Source of the DNA: Kitasatospora atroaurantiaca
Lineage (GTDB): Bacteria; Actinomycetota; Actinomycetes; Streptomycetales; Streptomycetaceae
Reading direction: 5' to 3'
Length of the DNA: 64,000 nt
NCBI RefSeq assembly: GCF_007828955.1
Contig: NZ_VIVR01000001.1
Span: 3,162,001-3,226,000 of the forward strand
Positions 1-9,551 of the stretch are shown one piece after another. Positions within the stretch are counted from its first letter, which is position 1. Each line of letters begins with the position of its first letter. The notes under the pieces are model-generated. The model saw nothing but the letters and a program-made list of their open reading frames with translations, searched no databases and was not told the origin of the DNA. Made by a program: the position numbers and the translations under genes.

Positions 1-246
1 GCCGGAGAGCAGGCTGAGCAGACCGGACCCGGCCAGGAGCAGTCCGATGATCATCGCGCCACGCACTGCCGGGGAGTTGCGTATCGCACTGCGGTACTCG
101 CGGGCGGTCATCTGGAAGGTGGCGGTGATGTCCACGGAGTGGGAGCCGATCTCGATGGGATGAGCGGGAGCCGCGCCAGAGTACCCGAGGGCGCGGGACC
201 GCTCACGACGGGTTGCGGGGGCACGGAAGGTCCATAGGCTTCGCAT
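1..246 (-). CDS. YcxB-like membrane protein, N-terminal part
   Basis: An open frame runs off the left edge of the window from an ATG at 246, giving 82 codons without a stop. The translation begins MRSLWTFRAPATRRERSR. A stretch IEIGSHSVDITATFQMTAREY at about residues 36-56 is followed by a strongly hydrophobic segment (MIIGLLLAGSGLLSLL, about residues 66-81), the likely first membrane helix. The order of a short beta-like stretch, an (M/L)TxxEY motif and then a helix resembles the start of YcxB-like proteins. It is divergent from the small membrane protein gene at 299. The family call is tentative because most of the protein is missing. Confidence 0.55.
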   Translation of the reverse strand, partial: MRSLWTFRAPATRRERSRALGYSGAAPAHPIEIGSHSVDITATFQMTAREYRSAIRNSPAVRGAMIIGLLLAGSGLLSLLSG

Positions 247-298
247 AACCGACAAATCGTCAGCTTTCCGAAGCCCGTGCACTCAGCAGGAGGCAGCC

Positions 299-745
299 AT
301 GTCCCAGGCGTCCGGTCGGTCCTACAACTCGTCAGGCCCCGTCCCGGATCCCGGCGGGCCGGGGCGGAACACGGGGTTTGTCACCGGGTTGGTCCTGTTC
401 GCGGGGGTGATGATGGTGGTCAACGGCCTGCTCGCGATCTTCCAGGGGATCGTGGCGGTGGCCAAGGACGAAGTCTTCGTACGCACCCACAACTACACCT
501 TCAAGTTCGACCTGACGTCCTGGGGGTGGATCCACATCGCGCTCGGCGCGGTGGTCGCCGCGGTGGGGGTGGCGGTGCTCATGGGCCAGGGGTGGGGGCG
601 GGTGGCGGGGATCGCGGTGGTGTCGATCAGCCTGGTGTTCAACTTCCTCTTCGTGCCGTACCACCCGATCTGGACGCTGGTCGTGATCGCGATCGACGCG
701 TTCATCCTCTGGGCGCTGTGCGTGTACCGCGAGGAACCGGCCTGA
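299..745 (+). CDS. Small four-helix membrane protein (DUF7144 type)
   Basis: This encodes 148 residues with a Ser/Gly/Pro-rich N-terminus of about 25 residues and four hydrophobic segments (about 27-55, 75-94, 98-119 and 124-142). The pattern of a short loop ending FDLTSWGWIHI between helices 1 and 2, and FLFVPYHPIW before helix 4, matches the DUF7144 family of actinobacterial integral membrane proteins, whose function is unknown. The ATG at 299 is preceded by a strong ribosome site (AGGAGG). The gene converges on htpX, with three bases between the two stop codons. Confidence 0.8.
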   Translation: MSQASGRSYNSSGPVPDPGGPGRNTGFVTGLVLFAGVMMVVNGLLAIFQGIVAVAKDEVFVRTHNYTFKFDLTSWGWIHIALGAVVAAVGVAVLMGQGWGRVAGIAVVSISLVFNFLFVPYHPIWTLVVIAIDAFILWALCVYREEPA

Positions 746-748
746 CCG

Positions 749-1612
749 TCAGCGACGGTAGCCGCCCATCCGCTCCAGACGGGCGATCCGCTCCGCCATC
801 GGGGGGTGGGTCGAGAACAGCCGCGAGCCGGCCTCGCCCGGGCGGAACGGGCTGGCGATCATCATGTGGCTGGCCGTCTGCAGCTGAGGCTCGGGCGGGA
901 GCGGCAGCCGCTGGGTGCCGAGCTCCAGCTTGCGCAGGGCGCTCGCCAGGGCCAGCGGGTCGCCGGTGATCCGAGCGCCGTCCGCGTCGGCCTGGTACTC
1001 GCGGGAGCGGCTGACGGCCAGTTGGATCAGGGCGGCCGCGAGCGGGCCGAGGATCATGATGGCGAGTATGCCGAAGAGCCCCGGGCCTTCTTCGTCGTCA
1101 CTGCGGCCGAACGGGATCAGCCAGGCGAAGTTCACCAGGAACATGATCACCGAGGCCAGGGCGCCGGCCACCGAGGAGATCAGGATGTCCCGGTTGTAGA
1201 CATGGCTCAGCTCGTGGCCGAGGACACCGCGCAGCTCTCGCTCGTCCAGCAGCTGCAGGATGCCGTCGGTGCAGCAGACCGCCGCGTTGCGCGGGTTACG
1301 GCCGGTGGCGAAGGCGTTCGGCGCCGGGGTGGGGGAGATGTAGAGGCGGGGCATCGGCTGGCGGGCCGAGGTGGAGAGCTCGCGGACGATCCGGTAGAGC
1401 TGCGGGGCCTCGATCTCGCTCACCGGCCGGGCCCGCATGGCACGCAGGGCGAGCTTGTCGCTGTTCCAGTACGCGTAGGCGTTGGTGCCGAGGGCGACGA
1501 TCAGGGCCACCACGAAGCCGGTACGGCCGAAGAAGCTGCCGATCACCAGGATCAGCGCCGACAGGCCGCCGAGCAGTACGGCCGTCCTCAACCCGTTGTG
1601 CTGGCGGTGCAC
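749..1612 (-). CDS. htpX: Membrane zinc protease HtpX (M48 family)
   Basis: A 287-residue M48 metalloprotease that degrades misfolded membrane proteins in the cytoplasmic membrane. Two hydrophobic segments lie at residues 10-29 and 31-48. The zinc-binding HELSH motif sits at residues 133-137, with the third ligand expected at E205 in SREYQAD. Two further hydrophobic segments fall between these motifs. Length and layout are normal for HtpX. Translation starts at GTG (MHRQHNG). It follows nuoN on the same strand after a gap of about 110 bases, and htpX beside this second nuo cluster is, from memory, also the arrangement in S. coelicolor. Confidence 0.93.
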   Translation of the reverse strand: MHRQHNGLRTAVLLGGLSALILVIGSFFGRTGFVVALIVALGTNAYAYWNSDKLALRAMRARPVSEIEAPQLYRIVRELSTSARQPMPRLYISPTPAPNAFATGRNPRNAAVCCTDGILQLLDERELRGVLGHELSHVYNRDILISSVAGALASVIMFLVNFAWLIPFGRSDDEEGPGLFGILAIMILGPLAAALIQLAVSRSREYQADADGARITGDPLALASALRKLELGTQRLPLPPEPQLQTASHMMIASPFRPGEAGSRLFSTHPPMAERIARLERMGGYRR

Positions 1613-1728
1613 GGCAGGCCCTCCAAGTGGTGCGGTGGGAAGCCTTCTCTTCTCATCCCTCTGCTGAGATCAACGGAAGGATGAGCCGTCTTCGTTCCCT
1701 TGTGCACCCGTACGGGCGGGCCGGCCGG

Positions 1729-3264
1729 TCAGAACAGACTGCCGCCGACCACCTGGAGCACCAGCTCAGGGGCCACCGAGAGGACGACCGCGACCAAGGC
1801 GGTGAGCCCGAGGGTGGCGGTCAGCGGGGCGGGCAGGCGGTGCTCGACGACCTCGGCCACGTCGGCGCCGGCCGGTGCGAAGAGCTTGGCCGTCCAGACC
1901 AGGTAGTAGTACAGCGCGATCACGACGTTCACCGCCATCACCACGGCCAGCCAGCCGAGACCGGCGTCGATCGCCGCGCGGAAGACCACGACCTTGCCGA
2001 GGAGGCCGATCACGCCCGGGGGCAGCCCGGCCAGGCAGAGCAGGAAGAAGGCGAGCGCGAGCGCCGTCCAGCGGCGGCGGGCGAACAGGCCCCGGTAGTC
2101 GTCCAGTCGGCTGCCCGCCGTACGGGCGACGACGGCGACCACCGCGAAGGCGCCCAGGTTCACCACGCCGTAGATCAGCGCGTACGCGACCGTGGCACCG
2201 ATCGGCTCGGTGGCCCCGGCGTACCCGGCGGCGGCCAGCGGGACGAGCAGGTAGCCCGCCTGACCGATGGAGGACCAGGCCAGCAGGCGGACGGCGCTGT
2301 GCGGGGTGTCGCCGCGCTGGCGCAGGGCGGCGACGTTCCCGACCGTCATGGTGACCGCGGCGAGCACGGCCAGCGCCAGGCCCCAGGTGTGGGCGTACGT
2401 GTGGAAGGCGATGGTCGTGACCAGGGCCAGGCCGGCCAGACCGGCCGCCTTGCTGACCACCGAGAGGTAACCGGCGATCGGGATCGGGGAGCCGGTGTAG
2501 GTGTCGGGCAGCCAGAAGTGGAACGGGACGGCGGCGACCTTGAACGCGAAGCCGACCAGCGTCAGCGCGGCGCCCGCCTCGGCGAGGGTCTTGAGCTGCG
2601 CGGGGGCGTGGGCCAGACCGTCGGCGATCACGGACAGGTGCAGGCTGCCGGTGGCGGCGTAGACGAAGCTGACGCCGAGCAGCATCACGGCCGTGGCGGT
2701 GACGGAGGAGAGGAAGAACTTCAGGGCGGCCTCCGCTCCCCGGCCGTCCCGACGCAGGCCCACCAGCGCGAACGCGGGCAGCGAGACGACCTCCAGGGCG
2801 ATGATCAGCGTCGCCAGGTCACGGGAGGCGGGCAGCAGGGCGGCACCGGTGGCGCTGCTGAGCAGCAGGAACCAGTACTCGCCGCCGGGCAGCTTCTCCT
2901 CGTCCACGGTGTGGATGGAGAGCAGCGCGGTGATCAGCGCGCCGCCGAGCGCGAGCAGCTGGAAGACCAGCGTGAAGTGGTCGGCGACGTAGGAGCACGC
3001 CGCGTTGTCGGTGGCGCCTGTTACGTTCCGGAGGCAGAAGGTCGACCGAGCGTGACCATGCACCAGCGGGAGGAGTGCGATGAGGGCGAGGGCGAGTCCG
3101 GCTGCGGCGAGCCGGCCGAGGGCCTTCTTCCGGCCTGCCGGGAGGAAGAGGTCGGCGACCAGGACGGCCAGCGCTGCCAGGGCGGCGATCAGCGGGGGCG
3201 CGATGGCCACCCAGTCGACGGACTGGATGAGGCTGCCCGGGTTCGTGACGGCGAGGGAGGTCAT
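1729..3264 (-). CDS. nuoN: NADH-quinone oxidoreductase subunit N
   Basis: An antiporter-like, proton-pumping membrane subunit of complex I, 511 residues with about 14 hydrophobic segments. Family landmarks include LEVVSLPAFALVG, the GFAFKVAAVPFHFWLPDTY segment and LSVVSKAAGLAGL. The chosen ATG gives MTSLAVTNPGSLIQ. An alternative ATG at 3336, five bases beyond the last base of nuoM, would add 24 residues. It is the last gene of the ten-gene operon. The product needs the other complex I subunits for activity. Confidence 0.93.
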   Translation of the reverse strand: MTSLAVTNPGSLIQSVDWVAIAPPLIAALAALAVLVADLFLPAGRKKALGRLAAAGLALALIALLPLVHGHARSTFCLRNVTGATDNAACSYVADHFTLVFQLLALGGALITALLSIHTVDEEKLPGGEYWFLLLSSATGAALLPASRDLATLIIALEVVSLPAFALVGLRRDGRGAEAALKFFLSSVTATAVMLLGVSFVYAATGSLHLSVIADGLAHAPAQLKTLAEAGAALTLVGFAFKVAAVPFHFWLPDTYTGSPIPIAGYLSVVSKAAGLAGLALVTTIAFHTYAHTWGLALAVLAAVTMTVGNVAALRQRGDTPHSAVRLLAWSSIGQAGYLLVPLAAAGYAGATEPIGATVAYALIYGVVNLGAFAVVAVVARTAGSRLDDYRGLFARRRWTALALAFFLLCLAGLPPGVIGLLGKVVVFRAAIDAGLGWLAVVMAVNVVIALYYYLVWTAKLFAPAGADVAEVVEHRLPAPLTATLGLTALVAVVLSVAPELVLQVVGGSLF

Positions 3265-3340
3265 GGCGGGCTGCCCCAGAAGATCGTGAGGACCGGGTGC
3301 GGAGCTGAGCTGGGTACTGACGTGCACGCTGAGCATGGGG

Positions 3341-4894
3341 TCAGCCACCCCCGAGGAGGTGCTTGACGGCAGGGTCCGAGAGACCGAGGAGGAGGGCGGG
3401 CCAGAGCCCGGCCAGCAGGGTGAGCGCGGCGAGCGGGGTCCAGCTGACGGCCTCGTACGGGAGGAGGTCGGGCACCTCGGAGGCGATGGCGGGCTGCTTG
3501 GGGTCGCCCATGCAGACACGCTTCACGACGACCAGCAGGTACGCGGCGGTGAGGAGGGTGCCAAGACCGGCGATCACCATGTACGTCACGAAGGCGGGCC
3601 GCGAGAGCCCGGCGGCCGGGTCGAAGGCGCCGAACATCGCGAGCAGCTCGCCCCAGAAGCCGGCCAGTCCGGGGAGGCCGAGGCTGGCGACGGCGGCGAA
3701 GGCGAGCAGCGCGCCGATGCGCGGTGCCCGGCCGTAGAGGGCTGCCCCGGTGGCGCCGGACAGCGTGTCGAGGTCCGCCGTGCCGTAGCGGTCCTTGAGG
3801 GCGCCCACGAGGAAGAAGAGCAGGCCGGTGATCAGGCCGTGGGCGATGTTGGCGAACAGCGCGCCGTTGACGCCCGCGGGAGTGAGGGAGGCGATGCCCA
3901 GCAGCACGAAGCCCATGTGGCCGACGGAGGAGAACGCGATCAGCCGCTTGAGGTCGCCCTTGGCACCCGGGCGCGCGAGCGCGAGGCAGGCGAGCGAGCC
4001 GTAGACGATGCCGACGGCGGCGAGCGCCCCGAGGTAGGGGGCGAACGTCGCCGTGCCGTCCGGCACCACCGGGAGGAGGACGCGGACCAGACCGTACGTA
4101 CCCATCTTCAGCAGCACACCGGCGAGCAGCACGGAGCCGACGGTGGGGGCCGCCGTGTGCGCGTCCGGGAGCCAGCTGTGCAGCGGCCAGGCCGGGGCCT
4201 TGACGGCGAGGCCGAGGCCGATGGCGAGCGCGGCGATCACCTGGGTGCTGTGGCTGAGCCCCTTGCCGTGGGCTGCGGCGAGCTCGGTCATGTCGAAGGT
4301 GCCGGCCTTGAAACCGATCAGCAGGAAGCCGAGCAGCATCACGGCGGAGCCGAGGAGGGTGTAGAGGATGAAGCGGTTGGCGGCGGGCACCTTCTGCCCG
4401 CTCCCCCAGCGGGCGATCATGAAGTACATCGGGATCAGCACGATCTCGAAGGCCAGGAAGAACAGCACCAGGTCGAGCACCGCGAAGGTGGCCAGCATGC
4501 CGACCTCGAGGAGGAGCAGCAGCCCCACGAAGGAGCGGGCGCTCGGGGCGCCCTCGCCGTTCGGCAGCCTCTTGGTCGAGTACACCGCGCAGAGGAAGGT
4601 GAGCAGCGCGGTGAGCACGATCAGCGGCAGCGAGATGCCGTCCACGCCGAGGTGGAAGCGGACGCCGATGGCCGGGATCCAGCGCACATCGGTGACGGCC
4701 TGCATCCGACCCGGCTCGTCCTGGTCGAAACCGGCGGCGAGCACGATGGTGAGCAGCAGCACGACACCGGTGGCGGCGGTGCCGAGGCGCAGGGCGCGCC
4801 GGTCGGCGGCCGCAGGGTCGGCCCCGGCGGGCAGCAGGGTGGCGGCGGCGCCGAGCAGCGGCAGCAGCAGGAGGGCGATGAGGACTGCGTTCAT
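3341..4894 (-). CDS. nuoM: NADH-quinone oxidoreductase subunit M
   Basis: A proton-pumping antiporter-like subunit of complex I, 517 residues. Characteristic segments are FHLGVDGISLPLIVLTA near residue 80, the LAVKAPAWPLHSWLPDAHT motif with the conserved lysine, and SSVGHMGFVLLG. The ATG at 4894 (MNAVLIALLLLPLLG) begins with the first membrane helix; upstream in-frame codons read as non-coding and overlap the gap after nuoL. The gap to nuoL is 55 bases, the second widest gap within this tightly packed operon after the nuoM-nuoN spacer. Confidence 0.95.
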   Translation of the reverse strand: MNAVLIALLLLPLLGAAATLLPAGADPAAADRRALRLGTAATGVVLLLTIVLAAGFDQDEPGRMQAVTDVRWIPAIGVRFHLGVDGISLPLIVLTALLTFLCAVYSTKRLPNGEGAPSARSFVGLLLLLEVGMLATFAVLDLVLFFLAFEIVLIPMYFMIARWGSGQKVPAANRFILYTLLGSAVMLLGFLLIGFKAGTFDMTELAAAHGKGLSHSTQVIAALAIGLGLAVKAPAWPLHSWLPDAHTAAPTVGSVLLAGVLLKMGTYGLVRVLLPVVPDGTATFAPYLGALAAVGIVYGSLACLALARPGAKGDLKRLIAFSSVGHMGFVLLGIASLTPAGVNGALFANIAHGLITGLLFFLVGALKDRYGTADLDTLSGATGAALYGRAPRIGALLAFAAVASLGLPGLAGFWGELLAMFGAFDPAAGLSRPAFVTYMVIAGLGTLLTAAYLLVVVKRVCMGDPKQPAIASEVPDLLPYEAVSWTPLAALTLLAGLWPALLLGLSDPAVKHLLGGG

Positions 4895-4949
4895 CGGGGG
4901 CTCCAAGTGCGTGCTGCGGTCGACAGGGTGAGGCGGGGTGAGGTGAGGG

Positions 4950-6977
4950 TCATGAGCCGACCGCCACCAGGACGGTGAGCACCACGACACCGGCGAGCAG
5001 CGCGCTCAGATAGGCCTGGGCGTTGCCGTTCTGTGCCCGGCGGACGATCCAGCCGAGAGCGTTGGCGCCGTTCCCCGCCCCGCGTACGTAGGTCTCGACG
5101 ACCTCGCGGTCCAGGAAGGCGACCAGCCGCGCGGCGGCGATGGTCAGGCGGACGAACAGCGCGCTGTAGAGCCGGTCGACGAAGAAGCCGTGCTGCGCGG
5201 GCCGGTACAGCGGGCCGAGCAGGGTGCGGCCCGGGTCCGCCGGGAGGGTCTCCACCAGGGGCGGTCCGGCCTGCTCCGGTACCCGCTCGGCGGGAGCCGG
5301 CCTGGCCGCGCGGGCGGTGACGGCACGCCAGGCGGCGTACGAGATCAGCACACCCGCCAGGGCGAGGCCGGTGCCGATCACGGCGGTCTCGGTGGAGGGC
5401 CGCAGCGAGCCGCCGTCCAGCAGGGCGGGCAGCCAGTCGCCCCGGAGTCCGGTGACGCCGAAGCCCATGGTCGGGATGGCGAGCACCCAGAGCGGCCAGC
5501 GCATCGCGGCCGGTTCGGCCTTGGCCGGGTCGGCCTCGTCGATCTCGGGCGAGTACGGGGCCTCGGCCGCGTGGCCGTTGCCGGGGGCGACGGCGGGCGC
5601 CGGGGCGGCGGAGCGGCCGTGGAAGGCCACCAGCCAGAGCCGGGTCGCGTACGCCGCCGTGAGCAGCGCGGTCACCGCGGCGGAGACCAGCACGATCCAC
5701 CCGGCGGCCGAGGGCACCGCCGAGGCGGGGCCGAGACCGTTGGTGAGGGCCTCGCCGTTCGTGGCGTGCTCGGCGGCGGTGAACACCGCCTCCTTGCTGA
5801 AGAAGCCGGAGAACGGCGGCAGGCCGATCAGGGCGACCAGGCCGATGCCCATCGTCCAGTAGGCGTCCGGGACGCGCCCCCGCAGGCCCGGCATCCGGGA
5901 CATGGCGGAGAGCGAGTTGGTGTGCGCGGCGTGGATGACCACACCGGCGGCGAGGAAGAGCAGGGCCTTGAAGGCGCCGTGGCTGACCAGGTGGAAGACG
6001 GCCGCCTCGCGGGAGCCGCTGGCCAGTGCCCCGGCCATGTAGCCGAGCTGACCGACGGTCGAGTACGCGAGCACCCGCTTCAGGTCGTCCTGGGCCAGCG
6101 CGCAGAGCGCCGAGCCGATCATGGTGACGGCCGCCATCACCGACAGCACCACGAGCGCGGCGCCGGAGAGCAGGAAGACCGGCAGCAGTCGGGCCACCAG
6201 GTAGATGCCCGCCGCGACCATGGTGGCGGCGTGGATCAGCGCGGAGACCGGCGTGGGGCCGGCCATCGCGTCGGGGAGCCAGGTGTGCAGCGGGAACTGT
6301 GCGCTCTTGCCGGCGACACCGGCGAGCAGCAGCAGCGCGATCAGGGTGGGGTGGCCGAGCCGTCCGCCCACCGCCGCGTCCAGCACGCCGTTGATCTTGA
6401 AGGTTCCGGCGTCCGAGCCCAGCAGGAAGATGCCGAACAGGAACGGGACGTCGCCGAGCTTGGTGACCAGGAAGGCCTTCAGCGAGGCCGAGCGGGCGTC
6501 GGCAGTCTCCCAGTGGTGGCCGATCAGGAAGTACGAGCAGATGCCCATGACCTCCCAGCCGACCAGCAGCACGATCAGGTCGCCGGAGTAGACGACCAGG
6601 AACATCGCGGCCGTGAAGAGCGAGACCAGCGCCGCGTACGAGGGGTAGCGCGGGTCGTCCTTCAGATAGGCCGTCGAGTAGACCTGGACGCAGGTGGCGA
6701 CCAGGCCGACCAGTACCGCGATCAGCAGGCTGAAGCCGTCCAGGTGGATGGCGAGCGAGATGTCGGGGCCGCCGGTCGGGGTGAGCCGGGTGGAGGCGTC
6801 CAGGCTCTGGCCGGTGCCCAGCTGCAGGGCGACGACCAGTGCGAGCACGGCCGAGGTGGCCACCGGGAGGATCGCCAGCGGCCGGGCGAAGCCGGGCGCG
6901 CGCCGGCCGGTGGCCAGCGTGGCGGCCGCGCCGAGCGCGGGCAGCGTGGGGACGAGCGCGGGGAGGGCGAGGTTCAT
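4950..6977 (-). CDS. nuoL: NADH-quinone oxidoreductase subunit L
   Basis: The largest membrane subunit of complex I, 675 residues. It combines the antiporter-like core with a long C-terminal part whose lateral helix spans the membrane arm. Landmarks are [53 protein letters not shown] and [12 protein letters not shown]. An Ala/Pro-rich loop (about residues 470-500) precedes the last third. The ATG overlaps the nuoK stop by four bases (ATGA), implying translational coupling. Long frames on the other strand and in other phases here are shadows. Confidence 0.96.
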   Translation of the reverse strand: MNLALPALVPTLPALGAAATLATGRRAPGFARPLAILPVATSAVLALVVALQLGTGQSLDASTRLTPTGGPDISLAIHLDGFSLLIAVLVGLVATCVQVYSTAYLKDDPRYPSYAALVSLFTAAMFLVVYSGDLIVLLVGWEVMGICSYFLIGHHWETADARSASLKAFLVTKLGDVPFLFGIFLLGSDAGTFKINGVLDAAVGGRLGHPTLIALLLLAGVAGKSAQFPLHTWLPDAMAGPTPVSALIHAATMVAAGIYLVARLLPVFLLSGAALVVLSVMAAVTMIGSALCALAQDDLKRVLAYSTVGQLGYMAGALASGSREAAVFHLVSHGAFKALLFLAAGVVIHAAHTNSLSAMSRMPGLRGRVPDAYWTMGIGLVALIGLPPFSGFFSKEAVFTAAEHATNGEALTNGLGPASAVPSAAGWIVLVSAAVTALLTAAYATRLWLVAFHGRSAAPAPAVAPGNGHAAEAPYSPEIDEADPAKAEPAAMRWPLWVLAIPTMGFGVTGLRGDWLPALLDGGSLRPSTETAVIGTGLALAGVLISYAAWRAVTARAARPAPAERVPEQAGPPLVETLPADPGRTLLGPLYRPAQHGFFVDRLYSALFVRLTIAAARLVAFLDREVVETYVRGAGNGANALGWIVRRAQNGNAQAYLSALLAGVVVLTVLVAVGS

Positions 6978-7345
6978 GCGACGGCCTGGCCCTTCTCCGG
7001 TGCGGAGGTCTGGTTCGGTACGTCCGCCAGCGCCTCGGACGGGTCGCCGAGCGCGGTGAGGCGGTCGATGTCGGCGGTGCCCCTGGTCCGGAAGACCAGC
7101 AGGACGATGGCGAGGCCGAGTCCGATCTCGGCGGCGGCCACGGTGATGGTGAAGAGGGTGAGCGCCTGGCCGGCGTGCAGCGAGTCACGCAGCCAGGCGT
7201 CGAAGGCCACGAGGTTCAGGTTGACGGCGTTGAGCATCAGCTCGACGGACATCAGCACCAGGACGACGTTGCGCCGGGCGAGCACGCCGTAGACGCCGAC
7301 GCAGAACAGCAGCGCGGCGAGGACGGCTGGGTAGACGAGGTGCAT
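6974..7345 (-). CDS. nuoK: NADH-quinone oxidoreductase subunit K
   Basis: A 123-residue three-helix complex I subunit. The first helix contains the start [20 protein letters not shown]. The conserved second helix, [21 protein letters not shown], carries the glutamate used in proton transfer (in SVEL). The C-terminal tail after residue 95 is polar and somewhat longer than in E. coli NuoK. It lies five bases from nuoJ and overlaps nuoL by four bases. Confidence 0.95.
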   Translation of the reverse strand: MHLVYPAVLAALLFCVGVYGVLARRNVVLVLMSVELMLNAVNLNLVAFDAWLRDSLHAGQALTLFTITVAAAEIGLGLAIVLLVFRTRGTADIDRLTALGDPSEALADVPNQTSAPEKGQAVA

Positions 7346-7351
7346 CGGCGG

Positions 7352-8026
7352 TCAGCTCTCCTGCGTCTGAGCGTGCGTCTGAGCTTGCGGCTGAACGGGA
7401 GTCGCAGCCGGCTTGGAACCGACGGGCTTGCCCGCCCGCAGCTTGCCCGCGCGGGGCTTGGGCAGCCGCCCGCCGTTCGTACGGGACAGCACGATCGCGC
7501 CGACGAGCGCGGCGAGCAGCAGTACGGACAGTGCCTCGAAGGGCAGCACCCAGTGGCGGAACAGGCTCTCGCCCGTCACCGCCGCGCTGCCGCCGCCGGC
7601 ACCGAGGTCGACCCAGGAGCTGCGGAAGGCGTCCACGACCAGCGTGACGAGCGTGCCCGCGGCGGCCAGGGCCACCCCGAGGGCCACCCAGCGGTTGCCC
7701 GAGTCGGCGTCGGGTGAGCGGCCGATCGGCGCCTTGGTGAGCATCAGGCCGAAGAGCACCAGCACCACGACCGAGCCGAGGTAGATCAGCACCTGCACCC
7801 AGGCGAGGAACTCGGCGGTCAGCAGCAGGAACTCGATCGCCAGCCCGCCCAGGGCGACGACCAGCCAGAGCGCGGCGTGCACCAGCTGCTTGGTGGTCAC
7901 GGCGACCACGGCGGAGCCGAGCACGGCGAGGCCGACCAGCAGGAAGACGATCTCCACGCCGGTCGGGGACAGGAAGGATCGGGCGGCCGGATCCAGTGAA
8001 CCGGCCGTCGCCAGCAGGGCACTCAC
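7352..8026 (-). CDS. nuoJ: NADH-quinone oxidoreductase subunit J
   Basis: A 224-residue membrane subunit of complex I with five hydrophobic segments. The third contains the family hallmark [14 protein letters not shown], preceded by [11 protein letters not shown]. The C-terminal 40 residues are Lys/Gln/Pro-rich and probably cytoplasmic, ending with a repetitive [11 protein letters not shown] tail. The GTG start overlaps the nuoI stop by four bases (GTGA). Confidence 0.94.
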   Translation of the reverse strand: MSALLATAGSLDPAARSFLSPTGVEIVFLLVGLAVLGSAVVAVTTKQLVHAALWLVVALGGLAIEFLLLTAEFLAWVQVLIYLGSVVVLVLFGLMLTKAPIGRSPDADSGNRWVALGVALAAAGTLVTLVVDAFRSSWVDLGAGGGSAAVTGESLFRHWVLPFEALSVLLLAALVGAIVLSRTNGGRLPKPRAGKLRAGKPVGSKPAATPVQPQAQTHAQTQES

Positions 8027-8592
8027 TCCTGGTCACCCCCGGCAGCGGCGGCGGCGGCAGCGGCCAGCTTCTCCGCGGACTTGTGTGCGGCGGCGATCTC
8101 CTTGGGGTCCTCGGCGCCCGGGTCCAGCGCCGGCGGGGCCGGCACCGTCCACATCCACTCGCGGAGCTTGTCCCGCTCGTGGGTGAGCTCGAGGATGTCG
8201 GTCTCCGCGTACTCGAACTCCGGCGACCAGAACAGCGCGTCGAACGGGCACACCTCGATGCAGATCCCGCAGTACATGCAGAGCGAGAAGTCGATGGCGA
8301 ACCGGTCCAGCACGTTGCGGGTCCGGGCGCGGGCGTTCGGGTCGGCCGCGGGCAGCGTCTCCTTGTGGGAGTCGATGTAGATGCACCAGTCGGGGCACTC
8401 GCGGGCACAGAGCATGCAGACCGTGCAGTTCTCCTCGAGCAGCGCGATCACGCCCCGGGTACGCGGGGGGAGCTCGGGCTGCACCTCGGGGTACTGCGCG
8501 GTGATGCTCTTCTTGGTCATCGTCCGCAGCGTGACGGCCAGGCCCTTGGCCAGGCCGGAGCCGGGGACGTTGGAGAACTTCAGAGAAGCCAT
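8023..8592 (-). CDS. nuoI: NADH-quinone oxidoreductase subunit I (2x[4Fe-4S])
   Basis: A ferredoxin-like subunit that passes electrons to the quinone-proximal cluster; 189 residues. Two classical [4Fe-4S] motifs are visible: C56-x2-C59-x2-C62-x3-C66 and C105-x2-C108-x2-C111-x3-C115, each followed by proline after the last Cys. The C-terminal 30 residues are Ala-rich and low in complexity. The ATG shares one base with the nuoH stop (TGATG). In-frame sequence upstream of this ATG is a shadow of nuoH. Confidence 0.95.
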   Translation of the reverse strand: MASLKFSNVPGSGLAKGLAVTLRTMTKKSITAQYPEVQPELPPRTRGVIALLEENCTVCMLCARECPDWCIYIDSHKETLPAADPNARARTRNVLDRFAIDFSLCMYCGICIEVCPFDALFWSPEFEYAETDILELTHERDKLREWMWTVPAPPALDPGAEDPKEIAAAHKSAEKLAAAAAAAAGGDQE

Positions 8593-9551
8593 CAGGAGAT
8601 CGCCACCTTGACGACGCCCGTGAGGGCGAGCTGGAGGAGCGCGAGCGGGATCAGGCCGGTCCACGCGAAGCGCATCAGCTGGTCCTCGCGCAGCCGGGGG
8701 TAGGTGACCCGGAGCCAGATCACCACGAACGCCAGCGCGAAGGTCTTCAGGATCGTCCACAGCCAGCCGAGCTGGTCGTGCATCGGTCCGTGCCAGCCGC
8801 CGAGGAACAGCACCGCCGTCAGCGCGGAGATCACCAGGATCCCCGCGTACTCGGACAGCAGGAAGAACGCGAAGCGGATGCCGGTGTACTCGGTGTACGC
8901 GCCGAAGATGATCTCGGAGTCGGCCACCGGCATGTCGAACGGCGGCCGCTGCAGCTCGGCCAGACCGGCCGTGAAGAAGACGAACGCGCCGAGCGCCTGC
9001 CACGGGATCCACCACCAGTGGAAGGCGTCCACGATGCCGGGCAGCGAGAGCGTGCCCGCCGCCATCGCCACGGAGGCGGCGGCGAGGACCATCGGCAGCT
9101 CGTACGACATCAGCTGCGCGGCGGTGCGCAGACCGCCGAGCAGGGAGAACTTGTTGGCGGAGGCCCAGCCGGCCATCAGCTTGCCGATGACCCCGATGCC
9201 CGTCACGGCGAGGACGAAGAACAGACCGGCGTCCATGGCCTGCCCGACGAACCCGTTCGGGCCGACCGGGATGACGATCAGCACGAAGAGGTACGGGAGC
9301 AGCGAGACGGCCGGGGCCAGCTGGAAGACCCGCCTGTCGGCCTCGGCCGGGACGATGTCCTCCTTCTGGACGAACTTCACGCCGTCCGCGACCAGCTGCG
9401 CCCAGCCGTGGAACCCGCCCGCGTACATCGGGCCGAGGCGGCCCTGCATGTGGGCCATCACCTTGTGCTCCGTCTGACCGATGATCAGCGGGAAGGTGAG
9501 GAAGACCACGAGCGCGGCGGCGCAGCGCAGCAGCGTGTCGAGCAGGTTCAC
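8592..9551 (-). CDS. nuoH: NADH-quinone oxidoreductase subunit H
   Basis: The quinone-site membrane subunit of complex I, 319 residues with eight hydrophobic segments. Recognisable blocks are [25 protein letters not shown] near residue 36 (family pattern GPNRVGPxGxLQxxADxxKL), [11 protein letters not shown], and [18 protein letters not shown] followed by GAYTEYTG. These form the charged quinone-chamber loops. The GTG start overlaps the nuoC stop (GTGA). Confidence 0.95.
   Translation of the reverse strand: MNLLDTLLRCAAALVVFLTFPLIIGQTEHKVMAHMQGRLGPMYAGGFHGWAQLVADGVKFVQKEDIVPAEADRRVFQLAPAVSLLPYLFVLIVIPVGPNGFVGQAMDAGLFFVLAVTGIGVIGKLMAGWASANKFSLLGGLRTAAQLMSYELPMVLAAASVAMAAGTLSLPGIVDAFHWWWIPWQALGAFVFFTAGLAELQRPPFDMPVADSEIIFGAYTEYTGIRFAFFLLSEYAGILVISALTAVLFLGGWHGPMHDQLGWLWTILKTFALAFVVIWLRVTYPRLREDQLMRFAWTGLIPLALLQLALTGVVKVAIS

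Noticed and set aside
277..969. A 230-codon plus-strand frame overlapping the small membrane protein and htpX
   Set aside because: Its codon bias is wrong for a GC-rich gene, the product is Arg/Gly-rich and it overlaps two well supported genes. It is a shadow frame.
4891..7188. A 765-codon minus-strand frame covering nuoL
   Set aside because: It runs in another phase of nuoL on the same strand, its product is Arg/Pro-rich, and NuoL itself is clearly encoded in the neighbouring frame.
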